Shown here: positions 30,891-42,919 of the stretch, piece by piece
Layout: every line of letters starts with the position of its first letter
How positions within the stretch are numbered: position 1 is the first letter of the stretch
Source of the DNA: Klebsiella sp. BIGb0407
GTDB lineage: Bacteria > Pseudomonadota > Gammaproteobacteria > Enterobacterales > Enterobacteriaceae
Assembly: GCF_024807845.1 (NCBI RefSeq)
Contig: NZ_JANUEQ010000013.1
Location: forward strand, 19,818 to 83,817
Direction of reading: 5' to 3'
DNA length: 64,000 bases
Program-made: the position numbers and the translations under genes
The notes under the pieces: generated by a model
What the model saw: only the letters and a program-made list of their open reading frames with translations
Databases searched by the model: none
What the model was told of the DNA's origin: nothing

Positions 30891-32680
30891 TTAAATGCTA
30901 AGGATCAAATTGTTCATGTCTTTTAGCATATCATCGCTTATTAGAGCAGATGTAGTCGCCATTATAAAAGAGAAGCCAATTATTCCGACTGGGGATACAG
31001 CTATACTGCTAAATGCAACTACAGCGATAAAGGCTGCTATTTTCCCTACGGCTATTTTTTCTCCACCAATAATGGCATCCTCCCACTCACCGGTTCGCAA
31101 CCCTTTTACTATTCCTGCTAAAAATTGTCCCCATAGTAACGATTCCCCGATGATGCCGAACATCTTTCCGAATTTTTTTAGTTGAGCTGCCATCATCTGT
31201 TTATCAATAGATTCCAGCGCTTTTGCTATTGCGACTCTGTCAGTAATACTAAATTTTTTATTCAAAATATTCTTATACTTGTCGAATGCTGCAATAGCTT
31301 CAGTGGCGCTACGTATTTTTTTACTTTTAGATTCAATGGGTAATGATTTCGCTTTTTCTGAGAAGCGGTCGCCGAATTTATCCGCCAATGACTTATAAAA
31401 ATCAGAAGCTATACTGATAGGATTCGTTGGGAACGAACTGAACAGGTCCTGAGCATTTTTTTCCGCCTGAGATTTTCTTTGAGGATCGTTTTTGCTGAAG
31501 TCTAGCTCGGGGTATAGGTCTCCTGGTTTTTTATTTTGCTCTTTTGCTATATTGCTATATTAACTTTTAGAATTTCAGGCTTAGTATAAGGCCGATCTTT
31601 TATTTTAACTGTTGATATTACATTACCATAATTATTCAGTGTTACAGAATAGACAAATCCGTCTACGGTTATATCGATAGAACTACTATTAGTGGCCAAA
31701 TTTTTCCATGATGTTACTGTTGTATCAACTGTACTTTTTATTTGTGGGTTAATTAGATTATCAGTAACCAGTTTTAACATTTTTTCTGCTTCAGTGACTT
31801 TTTTCACGTTATCAGTATGGTTATTAGTTGCTACGTTAAGAGACCTTTCTGCTGCGGCATATTCATCTTTTTTTCCCTTCAACTGTTTGTCAAGTTTACT
31901 CTGAACATTTGTCCATCCAGAAAAACCTCGGGGTTTACTGTCAGCACGTATCTGAGCTTCCTTTACCTCGCCAGATAAACGAGTAACAACAGCACGCTTA
32001 CTTTGAATATCTGCATTCACCTTCGACAGTTCAGACTTCGCTATGGTGAGATTTTGCTTAGCAATCTCAATGGTTCGAGTTTCATTACTGAGAGTAGCCA
32101 ACCGTTTTGTTTCTTCTTGTGCTAATTTTAACTGACGTTCGGTTTCATTCAGCTTGCATTGTTCCTCCTCAAATGATTTTTTTGCTGCTTCAGCTTCATC
32201 ACGAACTTGTTTTTCTGCACGTGCTTGTCCCTGCCACCGGGCAAATGCCTCCAAATCTCTATTATTTTGATGAGCAAGGGCAGTAACATCAGGATGTTTA
32301 ACTGTAACTATACTTTTCAATTAATTAGTTAAATCATCCCTTTTTGTTTTCTCCCTCTTCATTTGCGCCGCGAACTCTTCTGTTCTGGCACGTTGAACAT
32401 TTAGTGAGTTTTCTAATTGTTTAATAGACTTGTTTATGGTTGCACGATAAGCAGCGTAGCTTAGATCTAATTTACCTCCATCTGAACCAGACACTGCCCC
32501 TGAACCAGGCGCTGTCCCTGAACCAGACGCTGTCCCTGAACCAGATGCTCCCCCTGAACTAGTAGAGTTATCTCCCCCAAGACGATTTCCTGTCGGAGTT
32601 TTACAGGTAATAACAATAACTATCTGACCATCATGAGTATAAGGCGTACCATTTTTATAGTATGCAATTGAACTTGTCAT
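30891..32680 (-). pseudogene. Colicin E1-like pore-forming bacteriocin, inactivated
   Basis: Three collinear ORFs form one colicin. Part 1 (32680-32321) has SIAYYKNGTPYTHDGQIVI and a Gly/Ser-rich translocation segment. Part 2 (32320-31547) is a long coiled-coil receptor-binding region with TERQLKLAQEETKRLATLS, as in colicin E1. Part 3 (to 30891) is the pore-forming domain, with ADKFGDRFSEKAKS and a C-terminal hydrophobic hairpin. Two lesions separate them: an in-frame TAA at 32321-32323 and a frameshift caused by a tandem 8-bp duplication at 31546-31561. Removing one repeat and reading through the TAA gives one frame of 593 codons. No lysis gene was seen. Confidence 0.88.
31546..31561. repeat. 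Tandem 8-bp duplication causing the colicin frameshift
   Basis: GCTATATT occurs twice without spacer (31546-31553, 31554-31561). Deleting one copy restores the reading frame from the receptor-binding region (ending KVNIAKEQNKKPGDLYPE in the corrected frame) into the pore domain. This is the signature of a slippage insertion. Confidence 0.9.
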
Positions 32681-32718
32681 ATATTATTTTCCTTTTCTTG
32701 GAATGATTAACTAAATAA

Positions 32719-32738
32719 TACTGTGTATATAAATATTT
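32719..32738 (-). promoter_or_regulatory. Degenerate LexA (SOS) half-site upstream of the colicin remnant
   Basis: TACTGTGTATATAAATATTT keeps the left half of the LexA consensus TACTGTATATATATACAGTA and loses the CAG half. Colicin promoters normally carry LexA boxes at this distance (about 40-60 bases before the start), so this may be a decayed or weak operator. Confidence 0.3.
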
Positions 32739-33105
32739 TTTGATGTGTAAAAATTACATTATTTTAATTTCATAGTAAATTTTTCAATTGTTCTTAATAC
32801 ATGACCCATGTTATTAGGTAATATTTAAAAGCAATGCTAAAGCTGAGGTTTTTTTTCTGATAGTGAAGCGGGTATGTCATATATTTACTAGTGAAATTAG
32901 TCGATTTTAGGTTTCTAATGGTACATAAAGAATGTTTTAAGTAAATAAGGAATTAGATGCAATAATGAATAATGTAATATATTCATATTACACTCTAAAT
33001 AAATGCGCTACCTTTACTGAGTACAATAGTGTTGCAAATTTCTGAACGTGTTTACTTGGCTAATAAAATTTTTTGTAACTCAATTATGGATGTTTTTAAA
33101 GTTTT
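32739..33105. other. AT-rich noncoding region upstream of the colicin remnant
   Basis: About 370 bp of very AT-rich sequence with no coding character. It separates the colicin remnant from the IS fragment. No structured element was recognised apart from the LexA-like half-site beside it. Confidence 0.5.
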
Positions 33106-33480
33106 CTATTTGACCTCCTCCCAATATCCGTACCATGCTAAGTCAGAGATCCGGACTTTTTGATGACTTCGGACAAATTCCACCGGAGTCAGGTTATTTA
33201 ACGATGAATGCGGGCGAAAATGATTATATTCCTGCCGCCAGTGTTCAATTTTCTCTAGAGCATCTTCCAAAGACAGGAACCAGTGCACATTCAGACATTC
33301 ATCCCTCAAGCTACCATTAAATGACTCGATAAAGGCATTATCCGTAGGCTTTCCAGGGCGGGAGAAGTCCATAGTCACTCCGTTTTCATTGGCCCAACGG
33401 TCTATCGATTTCGAGATAAATTCGCCGCCGTTGTTTGTCTGCAGCTTTTGCGGGAACCGGTAGTGTATTGCAAGGCGCAT
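33106..33480 (-). mobile_element. IS3-family transposase (OrfB) C-terminal fragment with IS end
   Basis: The leftward ORF carries the DDE integrase core end: LQTNNGGEFISKSIDRW, FSRPGKPTDNAFIESFNGSL, RDECLNVHWFLSLEDA and YNHFRPHSSLNNLTP. Here the second Asp lies in TNNG (normally TDNG; Asn replaces the catalytic Asp) and Glu in FIESFNG is kept. The N-terminal half is absent. TGACCTCCTCCC at 33111-33122 looks like the terminal inverted repeat of an IS3 element. The element is therefore truncated and inactive. The far boundary, somewhere within about 33440-33480, is uncertain. Confidence 0.8.
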
Positions 33481-33586
33481 TAACGATGGTTGGTGCAGCG
33501 CTAGTGTTATGGTTTTTCGCCAGTGGACATACTGGGACAGCATTAGTGCTCTTATCAGCCTTATTAATATTTTCATTGGGATAGCG
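33445..33586 (+). pseudogene. Possible C-terminal fragment of an MFS transporter
   Basis: Read rightward, this segment gives AAFAGTGSVLQGALTMVG, then LVLWFFASGHTGTALVLLSA and a hydrophobic end with stop. The pattern resembles the last two membrane helices of Bcr/CflA-type drug efflux proteins (AGTASxLLGxLQ). It abuts or overlaps the IS fragment, as if the IS had cut into the gene. The rest of the gene is missing. Low-confidence assignment. Confidence 0.35.
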
Positions 33587-33755
33587 CTCATGCAATTCCT
33601 GGCATCAAGGGTGCATCAGTAATCATCTTTAGATTGATGACGGAAAGAGGAAGGTATGAATTTAGGTATTACGTATTAATGTCCGGTGACTCGAAATAAC
33701 TACCTCAGGTTCACTATATTAATCCTCATGCAGGTATTTTACCTGCAACCCAAAC

Positions 33756-33780
33756 AAAAAAAGGTGCGCCAAAGCGCACC
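33756..33780 (-). terminator. Terminator of the malK-lamB-malM operon
   Basis: On the minus strand, GGTGCGC, a TTTG loop, GCGCACC and then seven T residues: a classical Rho-independent terminator. It lies 33 bases past the malM stop. Confidence 0.88.
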
Positions 33781-33812
33781 AGTCATCGAGCCATATTTGG
33801 CAGTCCAGGGAA

Positions 33813-34730
33813 TTAACCCTTGCCTTTAACACTACCAATAAAGGTTTCCCGGGCCGTGGTGGAGCCCAGATTTTCTGCTTCATTTAACAATTTAAGCGCT
33901 TTATCGACGTCGCCTGCTTTCACGGCATCTTTAATCGCTTTGTTAAAGTAGTTTTCGGTTTCACTCAGAACCGGTGCTGCCGGTTTGGCTGGAGTCGGTG
34001 CCTGTGCCGAGTTGGCGGCGGGTTGAGCCGTATTACCGACAACGACAGGCGCTGTGGCGGGTGCTGGCTGTGTCAGACCAATCATAATATTGCCCATGGT
34101 CTGTTCTGCGACGACTTTAATTTTTAAGTCACCGGTTGGCATATGTTTAGCAACGGGATCGGGAATATTTGGTACTGCGTTGCCTACACCCATGGCATAA
34201 GCCTTGGCTGGAGCCAGTAGGGTGGTGCTTTTTGCTAACTCATCGCGGGTGGTATAGACCAGCAGATAAATTTGTTTCTGACCCAGAGCCGGAGTCAGTT
34301 TCATCACCCCTTGCAGTCGGTCGCTTACCATAATGCCCGCTTTCTCATAGGTGAAATAGCTGGCCGGATAATAGGCCGCCGGGCGCATCTGTTCATCTAA
34401 CACCAGCACGCTTGGGGCAAAGAGTTGGTTATCAGACACCAGGCTACTGAGCGTAATTTCCAGTGAACCGCGATCGGCGGGCAGGGCAAAGGCGGCAACA
34501 GCGCCGTCAACGTTCCCCTGCGAGATCTGCGGGCTGTGGGCGGTGAGTTTAACGTCCTGTGTCACAGGCGGGACTAATGGCTGCCAGGGGAGCTGTTGCA
34601 GTGTGGTGGTATTAATGGTTGGTGCAATAGAGACATTTGCCGGGGAGATGGTCGATGCGGCTTGTACCGCTAAAGGAGCACTCGCTCCCATCGCCAGTAC
34701 CAGACAAAGAGTCAGAAGATTTTTTTTCAT
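33813..34730 (-). CDS. malM: Maltose operon periplasmic protein MalM
   Basis: A 305-residue periplasmic protein with a signal peptide ending near VQAA. The body follows E. coli MalM (306 residues): LPWQPLVPPVTQDVKL, GSLEITLSSLV, VLDEQMRPAAYYPASYF, YLLVYTTRDEL and YAMGVGNAVPNIPDP. A Pro/Ala-rich linker precedes a C-terminal helical segment (NYFNKAIKDAVKAGDVDKAL). Its biochemical role is not established. It is the third gene of the malK operon, separated from lamB by a hairpin that may lower its expression. Confidence 0.94.
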   Translation of the reverse strand: MKKNLLTLCLVLAMGASAPLAVQAASTISPANVSIAPTINTTTLQQLPWQPLVPPVTQDVKLTAHSPQISQGNVDGAVAAFALPADRGSLEITLSSLVSDNQLFAPSVLVLDEQMRPAAYYPASYFTYEKAGIMVSDRLQGVMKLTPALGQKQIYLLVYTTRDELAKSTTLLAPAKAYAMGVGNAVPNIPDPVAKHMPTGDLKIKVVAEQTMGNIMIGLTQPAPATAPVVVGNTAQPAANSAQAPTPAKPAAPVLSETENYFNKAIKDAVKAGDVDKALKLLNEAENLGSTTARETFIGSVKGKG

Positions 34731-34810
34731 TATTTTACCCTCATATATAGAGCGTCGGCGCTAACGTTACCCAGGCAAGGTTGGCAAAGTGAGCAAATCC
34801 GTCGTCATCA

Positions 34811-34841
34811 AAAGAGAGCAGCCGTTCTAAAGAACGGCTGC
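34811..34841 (-). terminator. Attenuator hairpin between lamB and malM
   Basis: An 11-bp stem GCAGCCGTTCT with its complement (34818-34828 and 34831-34841), followed on the minus strand by CTCTTTT. It lies right after the lamB stop and is probably a partial terminator within the operon. Confidence 0.65.
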
Positions 34842-34851
34842 ATCACTGCTA

Positions 34852-36144
<1,293 letters not shown>

Positions 36145-36209
36145 TCATCTCCTGTTATATTTGCCTGTCGGCATTTGTGCCTAACATTGTTCGTAAGCAG
36201 GACGTCTGA

Positions 36210-37319
36210 CTAGACGCCCAGCTCCTGGTACAGCCGCTTACAGGCCGAACCATCTTCACGGAACAGATGGCAGCGGTGCGGCGGCAGCCCGATAGAAAAT
36301 GTTGCACCTTCCTCTACCAGCACCACGTCATTCTGGCGATAAACCAGGTTCTGACGTATTGCCAGAATTTGAATATGAATTTGAGTTTCATTACCCAGTT
36401 GCTCAACGACTTGAATTACGCCTTCCAGCGTGACTTCAGAGGCATTGCTTGGCAGCAAATGCTCAGGGCGGATACCTAATGACATATTGGCCCCGACCTG
36501 AACCTCAGTCCCTTCCACTGGCAGCCAGACCAGCTGGCGGTTAGGCAGCTCAACCTGGACCTGACGTGGTTCAGCTGCGGTCACTTTAACCGGTAAGAAA
36601 TTCATTTTTGGCGAACCGATAAAGCCCGCAACAAAGCGATTGGCAGGGTAGTGATACAGCTCTAACGGCTTACCTACCTGTGCAATATTGCCGGCATCCA
36701 GGACGACAATTTTGTCAGCCAGGGTCATGGCTTCGACCTGATCGTGGGTGACGTAAATCATGGTCCGCTGCAGACGTTTATGAAGCCGCGAGATCTCAAT
36801 GCGCATCTGGACTCTTAGCGCGGCATCAAGGTTAGAAAGCGGTTCATCAAGTAAGAACACATCGGGTTCTGCGACCAGGGTACGACCAATCGCAACACGC
36901 TGGCGCTGACCACCGGATAACGCTTTTGGTCTTCTGTCCAGCAGGTGAGCTAATTGCAGTACCTCAGCAACTTGATTCACTTTCTGGTTAATTTCGGCTT
37001 TCTTCACACCGGCCAGTTTCAGACCGAAAGACATGTTTTCTGCTACAGACAAGTGGGGATAAAGTGCGTATGACTGAAACACCATGCCGATACCGCGTTC
37101 AGACGGAGGCACTTCATTCATGCGTTTACCACCAATCAACAACTCACCGGAGGTGATGTCCTCAAGACCGGCAATCATGCGCAATAGCGTTGATTTTCCG
37201 CACCCTGATGGCCCAACAAACACCACAAATTCACCGTCATCGATTTCCAGATTGATATCTTTGGAAATCACAGCCTCGCCAAAGGCCTTATAAACGCCAC
37301 TCAGCGTTACATTAGCCAT
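36210..37319 (-). CDS. malK: Maltose/maltodextrin importer ATPase MalK
   Basis: A 369-residue ABC ATPase with Walker [13 protein letters not shown] near residue 36, signature [15 protein letters not shown] near 134, Walker [14 protein letters not shown] and H-loop THDQ. The C-terminal regulatory domain (about 240-369) in MalK binds MalT and unphosphorylated EIIA-Glc. It powers the MalFG channel. Length matches E. coli MalK (371). It is divergent from malEFG, with MalT boxes between. Confidence 0.97.
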   Translation of the reverse strand: MANVTLSGVYKAFGEAVISKDINLEIDDGEFVVFVGPSGCGKSTLLRMIAGLEDITSGELLIGGKRMNEVPPSERGIGMVFQSYALYPHLSVAENMSFGLKLAGVKKAEINQKVNQVAEVLQLAHLLDRRPKALSGGQRQRVAIGRTLVAEPDVFLLDEPLSNLDAALRVQMRIEISRLHKRLQRTMIYVTHDQVEAMTLADKIVVLDAGNIAQVGKPLELYHYPANRFVAGFIGSPKMNFLPVKVTAAEPRQVQVELPNRQLVWLPVEGTEVQVGANMSLGIRPEHLLPSNASEVTLEGVIQVVEQLGNETQIHIQILAIRQNLVYRQNDVVLVEEGATFSIGLPPHRCHLFREDGSACKRLYQELGV

Positions 37320-38044
37320 CTGTTACTCCTTCGCTTTCGCAAACAACTTTCATGTGAACCAGACCTCAGTCAATGGCGGAAGAAGATTCCGATATGATCC
37401 ATCGATAACTTCCAGCCGCTGATGACACTCTTGCGGCGCGTCGTACCGCCATGCTTTCGCAAGGTTGCCCCGGACGACGTCGCGACCTGAGTATAGAGCG
37501 ACATGCGGGTTAATGCTTCAGCGTCCTGACTGGCTGTAATAATTAACGGAACAACATTTTCTTTGGTGGTGGTGTTTCAATGAGGGTGATAGTGCGGGAT
37601 TGACGGCAGGGGGTAATCATCCGAGACGAGGTATTTCATGGGGGGAGGAGATGGGAGGATGAAAGGACAGCCTTTATGGGGGAGCGTTCAACGGTAAGTG
37701 GAAATACGTGATCTGCCACGCAAATTTAGACCTCCATTGTTGTGCCTTACACCACAGAATCGGCCACAGTGTTAACTGGATCACAATAACTCTCAGGGGG
37801 GCGTAGAGAGGGGGGGGATGATGGGAAGCCCTGTCTGACTCAATATGATGGCGTAATGTTTATGCTGTGTAATAAATTGCACTATAGTCAATATGATAAA
37901 TTCTTGTAGCTCAATCTATTGCAACGCTGCCACGCCCTTACTGAGTGACTCATAGCCGCACCGGTCTGAAAAACAGACAGCATATTAATAGCTAATGATT
38001 CACGAAAAGTCGGTACCCACATAATTGGATAAAAGGATTGAATT
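37320..38044. promoter_or_regulatory. Divergent malK/malE control region with MalT boxes
   Basis: A 725-bp noncoding region. MalT-box cores (GGAKGA, or TCMTCC on the other strand) are at 37617-37622 (reverse), 37644-37649, 37654-37662 (two overlapping cores) and 37816-37821. In E. coli the shared malE/malK region carries MalT sites plus CRP sites that reposition MalT. I did not find a convincing CRP site by eye. No ORF here has coding character. Confidence 0.75.
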
Positions 38045-39259
38045 ATGACTTGCAGCTTCAAAAAATCCGGCATTGGTAAAACCGCACGTGTTTTAGCGCT
38101 TTCAGCACTCACTTCGCTCGTGCTCTCCTCCTCTGCGTTTGCCAAAATTGAAGAAGGTAAACTGGTTATCTGGATCAATGGCGATAAAGGCTATAACGGG
38201 CTGGCTGAAGTCGGTAAGAAATTTGAGCAAGATACGGGCATCAAAGTCACTATTGAGCACCCGGATAAACTGGAAGAAAAATACCCACAGGTAGCCGCTA
38301 CGGGTGATGGCCCGGACATTATATTTTGGGCGCATGACCGCTTTGGCGGTTACGCTGAATCAGGCTTACTGGCAGAAATTAATCCTTCAAAAGCCTTCCA
38401 GGAAAAACTGTTCCCCTTCACTTGGGACGCGGTTCGCTTTAATGGCAAGCTGATCGGTTATCCGATTGCAGTTGAAGCCTTATCGCTGATTTATAACAAA
38501 GACCTCATCAAAGAAGCGCCAAAAACATGGGAAGAAATTCCGGCACTCGATAAAACTCTGCAGGCTAAGGGTAAGAGCGCCATCATGTGGAACTTACAAG
38601 AACCCTACTTCACCTGGCCACTTATCGCCGCTGATGGTGGTTATGCCTTTAAATATGAAAACGGCGTTTATGATGTGAAAAACGTTGGTGTAAATAATGC
38701 TGGCGCGAAAGCGGGTCTGCAATTCCTGGTCGACCTGGTGAAAAACAAACAAATCAGCGCAGATACCGATTATTCCATTGCTGAAGCGGCCTTTAATAAA
38801 GGGGATACCGCGATGACCATTAATGGCCCTTGGGCATGGGGCAACCTGGATAAAAGTAAAATCAATTATGGCGTAACTGTGCTGCCAACCTTCCATGGCC
38901 AGCACTCTAAACCTTTCGTTGGCGTACTGACTGCCGGTATTAATGCTGCCAGCCCGAACAAAGAACTGGCGACCGAGTTCCTGGAAAACTACCTGTTAAC
39001 CGATCAAGGCCTGGCGGACGTCAATAAAGACAAACCACTGGGTGCCGTTGCTCTGATTTCCTATCAGGAGCAACTGGCAAAAGACCCACGTATTGCGGCT
39101 ACTATGGAAAACGCCAAATACGGCGAAATCATGCCGAATATCCCACAAATGGCTGCCTTCTGGTATGCCACCCGCAGTGCGGTGTTAAACGCAATCAGCG
39201 GTCGTCAAACGGTTGATGCCGCGCTGGACGATGCTGCTGCGCGTATTATCAAAGAGTAA
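38045..39259 (+). CDS. malE: Periplasmic maltose-binding protein MalE
   Basis: A 404-residue precursor. The signal peptide is a few residues longer than in E. coli and ends SSSAFA, followed by mature [19 protein letters not shown] as in E. coli MBP. Ligand-contact regions [40 protein letters not shown] and [13 protein letters not shown] are intact. AAGGA precedes the ATG. It is first in the malEFG operon, delivers maltose and maltodextrins to MalFGK2, and also signals to chemoreceptors in enterobacteria. Confidence 0.97.
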   Translation: MTCSFKKSGIGKTARVLALSALTSLVLSSSAFAKIEEGKLVIWINGDKGYNGLAEVGKKFEQDTGIKVTIEHPDKLEEKYPQVAATGDGPDIIFWAHDRFGGYAESGLLAEINPSKAFQEKLFPFTWDAVRFNGKLIGYPIAVEALSLIYNKDLIKEAPKTWEEIPALDKTLQAKGKSAIMWNLQEPYFTWPLIAADGGYAFKYENGVYDVKNVGVNNAGAKAGLQFLVDLVKNKQISADTDYSIAEAAFNKGDTAMTINGPWAWGNLDKSKINYGVTVLPTFHGQHSKPFVGVLTAGINAASPNKELATEFLENYLLTDQGLADVNKDKPLGAVALISYQEQLAKDPRIAATMENAKYGEIMPNIPQMAAFWYATRSAVLNAISGRQTVDAALDDAAARIIKE

Positions 39260-39270
39260 AACTCTGGCCT

Positions 39271-39294
39271 CGGGGTACGGTTTGCCGTATCCCG
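39271..39294 (+). other. Intercistronic hairpin between malE and malF
   Basis: CGGGGTACGG, TTTG loop, CCGTATCCCG form a 10-bp stem with one G-T pair and no T-run after it. A structured malE-malF gap that protects malE mRNA and lowers malF expression is known in E. coli (REP sequences). This hairpin could do the same job. Confidence 0.55.
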
Positions 39295-39421
39295 ACAGGA
39301 CTTGCTTAACCCAACGCGACATGTAGCAGTCTGATCAAGGCAAGACGCAGGGATGATATAAGTAAAGAGAGCAGCTAATGCAGCTGTAATTTCAAGTACA
39401 AAGAGTAGCGAAGGGACCATT

Positions 39422-40999
39422 ATGCAGTTATCCCACTCCGAGTTTCAAAGCCGTAAAAAGAAAATAGCCTGGTGGCAGAGTGACACGCTTAAATGGCTAG
39501 TTATCGGCGCATTAAGCTTATTCACCTGCTATTTGATCATGTTGATGTATGCTCAGGGTGAATACCTTTTTGCTATAGTGACACTCATTCTGGTGAGTCT
39601 GGGGCTGTATGTTTTTGCTAATCGTCGTGCCTATGCATGGCGTTATGTCTATCCCGGTATAGCAGGGATGGGGCTATTTGTACTGTTCCCCTTGATTTGT
39701 ACTATTGCCATTGCCTTTACCAACTACAGCAGTACCAACCAGTTAACCTTTGAGCGTGCACAGTCCGTGTTAATGGACCGTCAGTTCCAGACCGGGCAGA
39801 CTTTCAGCTTTGGTCTTTATCCTGATGTTGACCAATGGCGTTTACAGCTCACATCACCCGATAACAACACCGTCTTTATTTCCGACCCTTTCAATTTAAA
39901 TGAAGGGGGCGAACAACAATTAACGCTAGCACCAGCCACTGAAGAACAAACCGGTGAGCGTGCCTCCCTGAGAGTGATTACTCAGAATCGCCAGGCCCTG
40001 AATGGACTGGTCGCCATTCTGCCTAATGGCAGTGAATTACGTATGAGTTCATTGCGCCAGTTTGCTGAAGCCAGCCCGCTGTATACCCTGGCTGAAGAGG
40101 GTCAGGATTTGGTCAATAATCAGACGCACGTCGTCTATCGACCGAATATGGATAGCGGCTTCTATCAGGCGATAAATGCCCAGGGACAATGGGAAAATGA
40201 GAAGCTCAGCCCGGGGTTTACTATCACCATCGGCTGGAAAAACTTCATGCGGGTACTGCAAGATGAAGGTATTCAGAAACCCTTTATCTCTATCTTTATC
40301 TGGACCGTTGTTTTCTCAGTATTGAGTGTTATTTTCACCGTTGCTGTCGGCATGGTATTAGCCTGCCTGGTGCAGTGGGAGGCGCTGAAAGGCAAAGCTA
40401 TCTACCGCGTACTGCTGATCCTGCCTTATGCGGTACCTGCTTTTATTTCCATCTTGATATTCAAAGGCTTGTTTAACCAAAGTTTTGGTGAGATCAACGT
40501 GATGCTCAACCAATTATTTGGTATCAAACCTGAATGGTTCAGCGATCCGCTGACCGCCAAGAGCATGGTGTTAATCGTTAATACCTGGCTTGGTTACCCC
40601 TATATGATGATCCTGTGCATGGGGTTACTGAAAGCGATTCCCGATGATTTATATGAAGCATCAGCGATGGATGGTGCCGGGCCATTCCAGAACTTCACCC
40701 GTATTACTTTCCCGTTGCTGATTAAACCGCTAATACCCCTGATGATTGCCAGCTTTGCTTTTAACTTTAATAACTTCGTATTGATTCAGTTATTAACCAA
40801 AGGTGGCCCGGATATGATAGGCACCAGTACGCCTGCGGGTTATACCGATTTACTGGTCAACTACACCTATCGTGTTGCCTTTGAAGGCGGCGGTGGACAG
40901 GACTTTGGGTTAGCCGCTGCTATTGCAACACTGATTTTCATTCTGGTAGGCGCTCTTGCGTTACTGAATTTGAAAGCCAGTAAAATGAATTTTGACTAA
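39422..40999 (+). CDS. malF: Maltose importer permease MalF
   Basis: A 525-residue inner-membrane protein with eight predicted segments and the large periplasmic P2 loop between segments 3 and 4 (about residues 95-275) that grips MalE. The EAA loop that docks MalK is [20 protein letters not shown] near residue 405. [21 protein letters not shown] follows near 460. Length matches E. coli MalF (514) with a small N-terminal difference. Confidence 0.96.
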   Translation: MQLSHSEFQSRKKKIAWWQSDTLKWLVIGALSLFTCYLIMLMYAQGEYLFAIVTLILVSLGLYVFANRRAYAWRYVYPGIAGMGLFVLFPLICTIAIAFTNYSSTNQLTFERAQSVLMDRQFQTGQTFSFGLYPDVDQWRLQLTSPDNNTVFISDPFNLNEGGEQQLTLAPATEEQTGERASLRVITQNRQALNGLVAILPNGSELRMSSLRQFAEASPLYTLAEEGQDLVNNQTHVVYRPNMDSGFYQAINAQGQWENEKLSPGFTITIGWKNFMRVLQDEGIQKPFISIFIWTVVFSVLSVIFTVAVGMVLACLVQWEALKGKAIYRVLLILPYAVPAFISILIFKGLFNQSFGEINVMLNQLFGIKPEWFSDPLTAKSMVLIVNTWLGYPYMMILCMGLLKAIPDDLYEASAMDGAGPFQNFTRITFPLLIKPLIPLMIASFAFNFNNFVLIQLLTKGGPDMIGTSTPAGYTDLLVNYTYRVAFEGGGGQDFGLAAAIATLIFILVGALALLNLKASKMNFD

Positions 41000-41012
41000 G
41001 GAGGAGATGCAG

Positions 41013-41903
41013 ATGGCCATGGTTCAACCTAAATCTCAGCGCTTGCGTCTATTCGGTACACATCTTTTGATGTGGGTTTTTATTGCGATGATTATGTTCC
41101 CGCTGCTGATGGTTATTGCCATTTCGCTGCGTCCCGGAAACTTTGCAACCGGAAGTTTGATCCCGGATCAAATTTCCTGGGAACACTGGAAACTGGCGCT
41201 GGGTTTCAGTGTGACGCATGCTGATGGCACCGTGACTCCTCCGCCATTCCCGGTTCTGCTGTGGCTCTGGAACTCGGTTAAAATTGCGGTAATCACGTCG
41301 ATAGGTATTGTTGCTCTGTCGACCACCTGTGCCTACGCTTTTGCCCGCATGCGTTTCCAGGGAAAAAATACCTTGCTGAAAAGCATGCTGATTTTCCAGA
41401 TGTTCCCTGCCGTGCTGTCATTGGTCGCGTTGTATGCCTTGTTTGACCGTATTGGTCAGTACATGCCGTTTATCGGTCTGAACACGCATGGTGGCGTTAT
41501 CTTTGCATATCTTGGCGGGATTGCTTTGTATGTCTGGACGATTAAAGGCTACTTTGAAACCATCGACAGCTCACTTGAAGAAGCGGCTGCGTTAGATGGC
41601 GCGACGCCATGGCAGGCTTTCCGACTGGTGCTTTTACCTCTATCAGTACCTATTTTAGCGGTCGTCTTTATTCTGTCATTTATTGCTGCTATTACTGAAG
41701 TCCCAGTCGCATCACTGTTATTACGTGATGTTGAGAGTTACACCCTGGGTGTCGGTATGCAGCAGTATCTTAATCCGCAAAACTATTTGTGGGGTGACTT
41801 TGCCGCCGCCGCAGTATTGTCCGCCATTCCAATTACCGCAGTCTTCCTGCTGGCACAGCGCTGGTTAGTGGGTGGCTTAACTGCGGGTGGAGTGAAAGGT
41901 TAA
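41013..41903 (+). CDS. malG: Maltose importer permease MalG
   Basis: A 296-residue inner-membrane permease. It starts at [19 protein letters not shown] (41013), preceded by AAGGAGGAGA, and has the same length as E. coli MalG. An in-frame ATG seven codons earlier overlaps the end of malF and lacks that ribosome-binding site. The EAA loop is [20 protein letters not shown] near residue 190, and the C-terminus AGGVKG is typical. It pairs with MalF in MalFGK2. Confidence 0.96.
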   Translation: MAMVQPKSQRLRLFGTHLLMWVFIAMIMFPLLMVIAISLRPGNFATGSLIPDQISWEHWKLALGFSVTHADGTVTPPPFPVLLWLWNSVKIAVITSIGIVALSTTCAYAFARMRFQGKNTLLKSMLIFQMFPAVLSLVALYALFDRIGQYMPFIGLNTHGGVIFAYLGGIALYVWTIKGYFETIDSSLEEAAALDGATPWQAFRLVLLPLSVPILAVVFILSFIAAITEVPVASLLLRDVESYTLGVGMQQYLNPQNYLWGDFAAAAVLSAIPITAVFLLAQRWLVGGLTAGGVKG

Positions 41904-41970
41904 CGTGTTTTTGTTTCATCATACCACTGCTTAATTTGTATTATTTTCCTTCTGGTACTGTGTCTTTGAG

Positions 41971-41996
41971 GCGGCCTTCGTGGCCGCCATTTTTAT
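41971..41996 (+). terminator. Terminator of the malEFG operon
   Basis: GGCGGCC (41971-41977), a 5-base loop and GGCCGCC (41983-41989), followed by ATTTTTA. It is 67 bases past the malG stop. Confidence 0.85.
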
Positions 41997-42166
41997 GGCT
42001 GGCAAGCATATTGTGCTGTTTGTTGACTGTGGTGATGTCCACTTCCCGTAATAGCGACAGACCCGATGCCATTAATCATCAGGCACAGGGCTTTTTCCCG
42101 TCGACGACTCACCTGTTTGGCAAAAACGCCTGTGCAGTGATGCGACCTGTATATTGAAAATATGAT

Positions 42167-42919
42167 CTAATAATCTTTATATTCTTTTACTTTTTCAAAT
42201 TTACGGACAAATATACGCCAAAAGAAAATGGCGACCTTTCTTCTCTTTTCTTTCTTTTGAAACAGATTGTTTATATAATTCATTCTGTTATCGACTAACA
42301 AAGATCTTTCCATCTCTAATGATGATGATTCTTTATTTTTATCATTATTACTAACAATATGAGGCATTGTTGCAAAAATCTTAACGCCGGTACAAATATG
42401 GAAAAATTTAAATCTGTCGGCTTCAAATCTTACAGGTAAAAGGAAATCTACCATTCTCTTTGCCGCTCCAAGAGTAATGATGTAACCAGTGGTCATCGAG
42501 GCTCCGGTAATAGGATAAATGTCAAAATCACCTAAGCTTGTTTTTTTATTTTCAATATAGCTGAAGTCACCCGTTAATAAGAACATACCCTCCTTCTTAT
42601 TGTGTTTTTCGAATTCAGATATAAATTCTAATAACTTATCATTTATAATAGCGTCATCTTCCAGTATTAATGCATAGGGTAGTTTGTCATTAACTATTTT
42701 TTTATATAAATTTATATGACTTAAAGAACAACCTATTTCACCATTTGTCAGGAAATTATTACCATAATCTAAAACATTTTCTCTCAGGAAATCTTCCGAT
42801 AATTTACTTCCATCAACCGCATTATACATTTCAAATTTTAAATTTAACTTATTGCATTGTTCTATTATTCTGTTTTTTTTATTAACTTCACGCTCTAAGT
42901 TAATTACAAACACTTTCAT
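42167..42919 (-). CDS. Glycosyltransferase family 25 (LPS/surface glycan type)
   Basis: A 250-residue GT25 protein of the LgtB/LpsA group. It has the N-terminal VFVINLEREVNKKNRI, GEIGCSLSHINLYKKIV near residue 61 and the acidic LILEDDAII near 85, all characteristic of the family. It transfers a sugar, commonly galactose, to a surface glycan. The gene is clearly more AT-rich than the mal genes on both sides, suggesting acquisition. It stands alone between the malEFG operon and the duplicated small-gene array. Confidence 0.85.
   Translation of the reverse strand: MKVFVINLEREVNKKNRIIEQCNKLNLKFEMYNAVDGSKLSEDFLRENVLDYGNNFLTNGEIGCSLSHINLYKKIVNDKLPYALILEDDAIINDKLLEFISEFEKHNKKEGMFLLTGDFSYIENKKTSLGDFDIYPITGASMTTGYIITLGAAKRMVDFLLPVRFEADRFKFFHICTGVKIFATMPHIVSNNDKNKESSSLEMERSLLVDNRMNYINNLFQKKEKRRKVAIFFWRIFVRKFEKVKEYKDY

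Noticed and set aside
31547..32320. Independent coiled-coil protein starting at the TTG at 32320
   Set aside because: It is in the same frame as, and directly abuts, the upstream ORF after a single TAA. Together they align with colicin E1, so it is part of the broken colicin rather than a separate gene.
41936..42157. 73-codon rightward ORF after malG
   Set aside because: It runs through the malEFG terminator hairpin, has no ribosome-binding site or recognisable protein features, and its composition looks noncoding.
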